A stretch of 64,000 nt of DNA from NCBI GenBank assembly GCA_011009095.1, contig VTPC01000021.1, positions 1-64,000 of the forward strand. Reading direction: 5' to 3'. Below are positions 57,301-64,000 of this stretch, piece by piece. The notes beneath the pieces are model-generated. The model made no database searches. It was not told the DNA's origin and was given only the letters and a program-made list of their open reading frames with translations. This DNA comes from Ignelater luminosus. Lineage: Eukaryota > Arthropoda > Insecta > Coleoptera > Elateridae. A program made the translations under genes and the position numbers. The number at the start of each line of letters is the position of its first letter. Within the stretch, counting starts at the first letter, position 1.

Positions 57301-59760
57301 CTTTCTAGCGTAAATCGAACTTTACTTAACTTATTCAGCACGTTTTTTCACCGGGACCCCGCGTCTCGGCCTTGACCGAAGGGGGATTTTGGCATTGAGC
57401 TTTGAAGAAGAAAGGGGGTCGTTTTGGTTGTGTAGTAGACACTTTGCAAATTTTGTTTTTGTAGAGAACAATTCTCGTCTTGTGGAAAAACCGTGTGAAA
57501 AGTGTTTCCAGGTTTTTAAAAATTACCTTCAACTGTGTATATTTGCAAAAGTGTGGAGGTTCTATCCTACAGAACTTTATTGTTTGTTTTGGAGTGGAGC
57601 TTTGAGTTCATTATTTAAACCGGCTTTGTCGGGATTGTATTTAGAAACGACAGTATTCCGAACTGTGTTGGTAAAACTCCTAGTTCACCGAGACTATCTC
57701 GATTTTTTTTGAATATTTGGCGTATGATGATTGAGAAATCAATCTTCGTTTAATTTTTTTTTGTTTCTCCTGTACCTGTGATGATGGTGTTATTCAGTAA
57801 TAACTGTGGACGTTTGTAAAGTATAAAAGACATTTTGTTTGTGCAACACTTGTTTGCTCGCTGTGAGGCTATTGAATTCAAATATCCATTGCCTCCGTTT
57901 CGCGCGAAGCAAGCTAAAAACTTTGCCTGCCGGCCCACGTGTCACCGTTACCGCGGCCATGGAATTTTAACATTTTCCAATGCTGATGTTGAAGGAAGCC
58001 ATCGAGTTAGTGATAAAGTATTGTTTATTTATTGTATTATTGTTGTTTTGTGTGGAACTCTTGTTGGGGGAGTTCAGAAACGTTTAAATTAAATGCAGTA
58101 ATGTCGATGTAGGGTCAGAGCTATCACTTATTAGAATCTTTGTCGTAATAAGTTATATAATGTAAAGATAATTTAATCCAGGAATATTTCTTTTAATGTT
58201 ATAAGAGATCTAACTTGACTTTTGGTATTCACTTAGAAATTATTTTTTTAGGTTGTTATATTATATTTTGTTTTTTTTTGTAATAAATACTATCAATCAC
58301 TTTGGCTATTTTGCCACGTAAAGCTATTTATAAATGTTTTTGTTTGTTTTGCTATAGTCCACTTGAATTTTCTTTTGTTAAAGTAAAACCGTAATTTACC
58401 TGTCGTACATTTGTTGTATATAGTATTTAATATCTTGCAATGAGTTAAATATACCATCGTTACTGTATTTTTGTATTGTTTAATTATGTCTTTTGTTATT
58501 AAGTTTACAGGATAAATGATCATTTGTATTTCTCAATTGTGAACCAGAACTGGAAAAGCTATGATTTAAATTTTGATCTTTCCTTGAAATAATTGTGTTT
58601 ATGCAGGTAGCGTGACCTGGTGCAGACAAGGACCAATCTTTCTATTGAATAATTAACTTTATCATTAATGTGTTTAAGATTGAGCTACGGGACTATAACA
58701 TCTACCAACCTTCTGTACGGGTATTAGGTCTCTTTTCTGAGTTTTGCCCGTTACACGCAACTGCTAGATAATTTGGCCCTTAAATATCTTGAATATCAGA
58801 TCTTAAACAAAATTTCATTTTTAATTTACATTGCAAGGTAAGCGTTATATCGAATAGTAGAGGATTAATTGTGTGAGGTATTTACGAGTTAGTTGGTAGG
58901 GTGATGACGTGGTCACCTTTATCACTTAACTTCCTTAAGTATTTTACATTGTCCGTAGGTATATTTCTGTGTGCATTCGGTTAGTTTTTGCAGTCGAGAA
59001 ATAAATGAATCTTCATGAACACTAGACGTAAAGCTAGGCAGGTTGCCGCTGGATGTTTCAATTTCTACTTCCAGGTTTGTATTTCCCACGTTTATTTTTC
59101 AACGATAAACTGGGATTCTTGCATAAGGTTAGAGTATGAGAGGTATTTTGTTTGTGTGAGCTTTATCAGCTGGTGGATGGTGAATTAAATGTTATTAGTT
59201 TTTCTAATATGGTTGGCTGGGAATCGTTGTATAGTTGACTATATTTTGTTTAGTGGGAAATTCAGTTTAGTTTAGTTTACTTCAACGTCGAGTCAGCAAT
59301 CCTTGTGGTATAGTAATAGTAGTAGTGTTTATGTTAGCTAAATAAGCTATTTCACATATACGGATACAAATTACAATAACAAGAAACAAATATTCAAAAA
59401 TACATTTGCGTTTGTGAGCAGTCACCACACCTAGCCTTGCATGTTGCTGTTGTCTTGAACTGTGTACCTTTTGGAGCTTGGTCATTATATGTTTGTATAC
59501 CTCTGAGTAGATGCTCCTTCGATGTATTTTTAGCTGTTACATTTTTTTGCTGAACCTCACTAGGGTTGTTGACTTCATCGTTTCGTTCATTCTTTACCTC
59601 CCACTAGCATTTTCCGATGACTGGCGAGTACGTCAAGCATTGAATATTAAATTGAACCTTTTTGTTGTCTGTAATTGTAATTTTGAATTTCGATTGTATT
59701 ATTAAATTTCCTTAATACTGCAATTTTATGTATATTCGGAATTGTTTAGTGGTCTTAGGC
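57300..59760 (+). other. G/T-rich tract of unknown nature
   Basis: The plus strand is conspicuously G+T-rich over about 2.4 kb, with local GC peaks at 57340-57430 (CCGGGACCCCGCGTCTCGG) and 57890-57960 (CACGTGTCACCGTTACCGCG). Open frames at 57389-57712 and 57835-58092 do not match any family I know and show no domain motifs. Strand skew of this kind can mark an untranslated first exon or promoter region of an unrecognised gene, or part of an LTR element. I found neither repeats at its ends nor a primer-binding site. Confidence 0.3.
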
Positions 59761-62200
59761 ACCTTAGTCCTAAAGGGTCGGGTCTTTCGAGTTTACTTGG
59801 AGTTGGTCGGTTTTTAGCAGCAAGTGCTACAGTCCTGGCGGATGGTTAGACTACATTGTGGCTTAGAATGTTTTCAGAGTCTCCTGATACCACAGTTTCA
59901 GAATCTCCTCGTATCCCTTGGGTTACCAAGAAAATAATCGTAGGCTTTTTCGTGGATTGTAACCACTTCTGACTTCTTTCAAAAGCGTTTTCACCTTGAA
60001 ATCTTTGTCAGAGGATTACAGCCTTAAATTCCCAGTTCTGCGTTACAATCGTAGGATGTTCACATTATTATTGTTTATTAAACCTGACGTAGCCCAATCT
60101 TCGTGGAAGTTTCATGTAATTCAAAGGAGTTTTTTTTGTCATAATCTTTATGTGCCAAATTCTCTTTGAAGATGCTTTTCATCAATAACGAAAATTCATT
60201 TGCGAAGAACGGTCAAGTCGATAAAAATAATTAAAGCTACCCTAATTGTAAGTACTGTGTTAGAGCAAAGAAGGGAGTTCACGCATAAAAGGTGAGCTAG
60301 TGTCTCCCCATGTCAAAAATAAAACCAGAAGATAACAGGTCTCGTACATGTCAGATTGTCCCATATCTTACTTTTTTTTGGCGTACCGTAATGTACTTGT
60401 CGAAACACCAAAATGTCCAGTGTTTTATAAAATGACAAAGTTTGTCTGCTTTTTTATTCAGTTCGGACTATATTAGTCCATTTAAACAAATGCATTAAGA
60501 ATCAGATTTCTATTCAGTTATTTCCAACCTCCACACCGTACCCGGGTCTTCACAGCTAGAATTTCAAAAATAATTTTATATCAACACTTTAGAGAACAAA
60601 TCCTGAAATCACTGGAAACAACTTCTGCAATGGCAAAATTTACTATAGAAAACCTTTGATGAAAAGGTACAAAGACATATTCCCAACGAAATAGCTGTTA
60701 TGCAAAATATAAAATTCAATACATAGGTTGTTCAATAAATTATATTACAAGAAATTATATCAATAAAGTGATATTAAATAATAATGTCACACTCGAGGTG
60801 TCCAAATTAGAATGAATTCAATTTAATTATTTTGTTTGCATGTCAACATCCTTCTATGTATTTTATGACGAAGATAATAAAGAGTTCTTTTTTCTCTGTT
60901 TTTTTATGAAACTTTTATTGCATCTAAATGTTATAAAATGCACTCATGCAGAAATCTAAATTAATTTCTTTGAATATAATTGCTATCTCCATCAAGGAGA
61001 AGTGAAAATCCACACCAAGTCATCTGTTATATTAATTTTCGACGTCGGCATCCTAAGATGGAAGATGTTTATTTATCAAGAAAATTAACAACATGTGAAA
61101 TTAGTTTGTACGTTTCAAATTTAATTTCTAGGACTGAAATTGAAGTCAAACTAAACTTAATAAAAAAAGATGTTCTGAAAAATGAATTTCTCATCATCAT
61201 GGTGTAAATTGACATGCTGCTGTTAAATGAACTTGCCATATAAAAAATCAAATTAGGAGATATATCTGTCTGTGATGCAGAAAGGTTCGATATTTCATTT
61301 GCTTTTTAATAACTTTAGTCTAGTGCGTGATAGGTTACATTCATTTGGAAGCAAAAGTTAAGAGATAACAGCACGTTTGTTGAATTACTGGATATGTTGG
61401 GTTATTTATAATCTCCTCGAGTCTGCTTTAAGCTTGCTGTACTTTTTCGTTTGTTAATATGCCACTACTTGAAATTGTATCACAGTACATGTGTGCAAAA
61501 AGGAATTTAATTAATTTTTATACTGCATTGCAGGTACATAAAATTATTTATATTCGAAACACACGCTTGCGATAATTAAGTCACGAGTTTTACTAAGAAA
61601 ATTGCAACAACTATATAGCATCACCTGCAAGGAAATTTAATAATTTGCAATAAAGAACTTCTTACATTTTAATAACAGTATATTATAAAACATAATTTAA
61701 CTCTATTAACACAATGTGTTACTGTTTTAGAAATAAACACGATATCTACTCACTGTACGTTACTTTAATATCAGTCTCATACAATATATGTACTTATGAA
61801 ACTATAAAGCGTGAATATTAACATTGTAAGGTGTTTCTAAACTTTGCACAATAGATAAGGCTGAAAATGCCGCCCTCCATGATTTATAAAGTTTGTACGC
61901 GTTTGTCGTTTTGTAGATTGTAGATTTGGCTGTAGCCTGAAATGTTATTGAAGTTTCTAACTGAAAGGGATTGTAACAATGAAAACGTAACTAAATGAGT
62001 CCGGTATTTTAACAACAATGAAGCTAGCTGAACTCAATTATCTAAAGTCCTGATTTCTAATAAATTAGACACACCTGCTATTAAAGTGGGAGTGCTTTAT
62101 TTAAGTTTAATCATTAAGTTGATAATAATTATACATAAAATACTCAAGACATTAGTTACCGTTTAAAAGCGTAATACAAGTTGTACCTAATATAATTGAA
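59760..62200. other. No recognised gene
   Basis: AT-rich sequence with no supported feature. A CT/GA mixed block at 59880-60060 is slightly GC-richer. Confidence 0.4.
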
Positions 62201-62208
62201 GCGGCCAA

Positions 62209-62411
62209 TGCAAGAAGTGGACATGTCCATTTTTTATCGGAAATGAGTTATTTGTTTGGACATGTTCTTGAATCGTTACTGCATCGTTCTGAGCAAGAAC
62301 TAGACTTCTGCCGCTAACATAGATCATATACGAGTGCGATGTTGGTTGTCTACCTACTAAGTACTGTGCAAGAAGTGGACATGAACTGGTCATGTCCAGT
62401 TTTTGCAAAGT
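62209..62411. repeat. Cluster of GGACATG(T) repeats and a hairpin upstream of the edge ORF
   Basis: GCAAGAAGTGGACATG occurs at 62210-62225 and again at 62368-62383. A further GGACATG lies at 62258-62264. The second copy forms an inverted repeat with CATGTCCAGTTTTTGCA (62391-62408; 15 of 17 match). The first forms TGGACATGTCCA. Such clustered direct and inverted motifs are usual at the subterminal part of a DNA transposon, here just upstream of the open frame starting at 62513. Confidence 0.6.
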
Positions 62412-62521
62412 ATTGTGGGTAGTTGTGTACTGTGTATGTGACTACAACAGTGTGTTTATGTGAAGTGAAATGTTATTGTTAACCTATTTATTGTGGTATT
62501 AAATAGTGCACAATGAGTTCT

Positions 62522-62524
62522 TAA
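62522..62524 (+). other. In-frame TAA at codon 4
   Basis: ATG AGT TCT TAA TCA GAA TCA: a one-base change (e.g. TCA to TAA) in a serine/glutamate run would create it. Translation could restart only at an internal methionine such as 62651. Confidence 0.8.
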
Positions 62525-62950
62525 TCAGAATCAGAGGAGGATCCTTTTGCTGGCAGTGATTCTCAAACAGACCCTGAATATATACCATCAGAAGGCAGTG
62601 AAACTGAGGAACCTAACCTCACTTTAAGGGAAGATAAAGGCAAGAAACGGTTGAGGAAAGAAAAGCAGTGGCAAAGAAATGTGAGGAAGGAACGCAAAAC
62701 TGCTGGCAAAGAATATGTTAATACTTTGAAACAAGTAGTACCAGAAAAACAACTAGGAAATGCATGTAACTGCAAAATGAAATGTTTTGTCAGAGTTACA
62801 GCTGTATGTAAAAATGCACTGCTTGCTATACACGGAATAAAAAAAGGTAGGATCAACAGAATAATCGACCACATGAAACTCAATGTGACTCCTCCGATAG
62901 ACCGGCGTGGAAAACATAACAATAGGCCAAATCAAGTTACTCCTGACATA

Positions 62951-62953
62951 TAA
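62951..62953 (+). other. In-frame TAA at codon 147
   Basis: It falls between ..TPDI and AQLNAHIMSF with the same frame open on both sides for more than 140 codons, so it is a point mutation and not a frame change. Confidence 0.85.
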
Positions 62954-64000
62954 GCTCAGTTAAATGCTCATATAATGAGCTTTCCTAAATATAAATCACA
63001 CTACAGTAGAACTGATAATTTACAAAAGTATTATCTATTACCATTGCTAAATGTTTCTAAAATCCATGCTTTGTACTTAGAAAAGTATGAGCCCGATCAA
63101 TATAGAATATTACAGGAGAATAGTGACAATGAAAACTTTAAACCTGTAATAAAATACGAATTCTTTCGGAAATATGTTACAGAAAATTTTAATATTTCAT
63201 TTGAAAAGCCTAAGTTAGATTCATGTCAGAAATGTGACAAACTAATGAACAAACTTTTAAGTGCTGAAACAGAAGAAGAGAAGAGACAGCTCAGGACAGA
63301 AAAAGAGTTACATGTTGCCAAAGCAGAAACATTTTATAAAGATCTCAAGACAAAGACAAAACTGTGTAAAAATAATGATCATGTTGAAGTTATTACATTT
63401 GATTTCCAGCAAAATCTTCCGTTACCAGTTGCACCAGGTGGAGACGTATTTTACAAAATTCAAATGTGGCTGTACAACTTCTGCATTCATGTCGCAAGCA
63501 CGGGTAAAAGCTACTTCTTTTTGTATGATGAAACGCTTGCTGGAAAAGGACAAAATGAAGTTATCAGCCTACTTAATTATTTCTTCAACAATATCCTTAG
63601 ACCTAAGGTTACTGACGTCTACATGTTTTCGGACAACTGTGCGTCACAAAACAAAAATTATGTCATGACGCAGTATCTTTACAGTCTTATTGAAACTGGT
63701 AAATTTAAATTTATCTACCAACGTTTTCCTGAACCGGGACACAGTTATCTACCCTGTGATCGCAGCTTCGGAACTATTGAACAAAGAAAACGAAGATACG
63801 ACAAAATAGACCTGCCAAATGAATACGCCAAAATTATTACAGAATCTGGAAAGAAATTTGTGGTTATTCCGGTTCAACAAAAAATTCTTCTGAATTTTAA
63901 AGACCACTTTTTACCAATGTTCAAAAAAACTCCAAGCCGAAAAAATGCAAAGTTTACAATATCCAAATACAGAATCTTTCGTTATGACATTACCAAAATA

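Larger units (their letters stand above)
62513..64000 (+). pseudogene. Repeat-associated insect protein (SDNCASQNKN type), open except for two TAA codons; runs off the edge
   Basis: From ATG 62513 one frame runs to the window end (496 codons), broken only by TAA at codon 4 (62522-62524) and codon 147 (62951-62953). The N-terminus is acidic/serine-rich (SESEEDPFAGSDSQTDPEY), followed by a basic region and CNCKMKC. After the second stop come FPKYKSHYSR, DSCQKCDKLMNK, VITFDFQQNLPLP, KIQMWLYNF, YDETLAGKGQNEV, VYMFSDNCASQNKNYVM and FPEPGHSYLPCDRSFGTIE. The stretch from 62954 on is a continuous 349 codons. I recognise the blocks as a multi-copy uncharacterised insect family. The D(FQQN)..D(NC)..H/D spacing would suit an RNase H-fold (DDE-like) transposase, which is inference. 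The two stops make this copy probably dead, yet it is otherwise undamaged. Confidence 0.72.

Noticed and set aside
58600-59300. LTR retrotransposon ends in the G/T-rich tract
   Set aside because: I found no pair of direct repeats, no TG..CA borders with a duplication and no gag or pol motifs.
62563-62922. 119-codon minus-strand frame
   Set aside because: Antisense to the edge ORF, whose blocks are recognisable on the plus strand.
63261-63668. 135-codon frame at the right edge
   Set aside because: It overlaps the longer family-like frame 62513-64000 in another phase and has no motif of its own.
1-64000. CRISPR arrays, operons, bacterial terminators
   Set aside because: Splice sites, LINEs and insect transposons show that this is eukaryotic DNA, and no evenly spaced direct repeats were seen.

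Overview
The window is AT-rich nuclear DNA from an animal, almost certainly an insect and quite possibly a beetle. The only host gene recognised is a multi-exon aldehyde oxidase whose residues read like insect members of that family. Its exons have canonical GT..AG borders with consistent phase, and its giant introns are packed with decayed transposable elements. There are no bacterial features: no operons, ribosome binding sites or CRISPR. Species cannot be fixed from sequence alone.

Host gene (minus strand): eight exons between 42997 and 17142 encode the two [2Fe-2S] domains, the FAD domain and the start of the molybdopterin domain of an aldehyde oxidase. The four exons at 42997-42150 (three) and the five at 18488-17142 sit on either side of a 23.7 kb intron (42149-18489). 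The molybdopterin domain is not found between 17141 and position 1, so it lies beyond the left edge, or the gene is broken. The start-codon exon was not found either.

Region 1-17141 (downstream intron): a SINE-like piece (1565-1785), a 5'-truncated RTE-clade LINE (2463-3945), small fossils of a Tc1/mariner-type transposase and a Crypton-type tyrosine recombinase (4033-4480), a tRNA-like element lacking an anticodon arm (6070-6118), a decayed LINE ORF1 (7120-7830), two fold-back repeats (8353-8482, 8596-9145), a DNA transposon with about 310-bp inverted repeats whose remnant protein looks like a PIN/FEN-type nuclease (11392-12960), a second RTE-type fossil (12975-13440) and an R1-clade LINE (13486-15480).

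Region 18489-42149 (giant intron): a decayed Mutator-like transposase with a C-terminal DEDD-type exonuclease (28511-32941), split by a second transposon with long terminal inverted repeats and a near-perfect 8-bp target duplication (30121-31957); Tc1/mariner fossils (35880-36572 and 37760-38400); several hairpins.

Region 43000-64000 (upstream of the recognised exons): the 3' end of an RNase H-bearing LINE with a GC-rich tail (44036-46030), a mariner fossil that has lost a catalytic aspartate (47715-48125), a large inverted-repeat element (49162-50070), a structurally complete piggyBac element (54516-56888, TTAA duplicated, 11-bp perfect TIRs), a G/T-rich tract of unknown nature (57300-59760), and at the right edge an open frame of a repeat-associated insect protein family, interrupted by exactly two TAA codons and running off the window (62513-64000).

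Nothing here forms a multi-gene pathway. The biology is one redox enzyme gene stretched by waves of mobile elements. The least familiar items are the two long-TIR transposons and the right-edge protein family.
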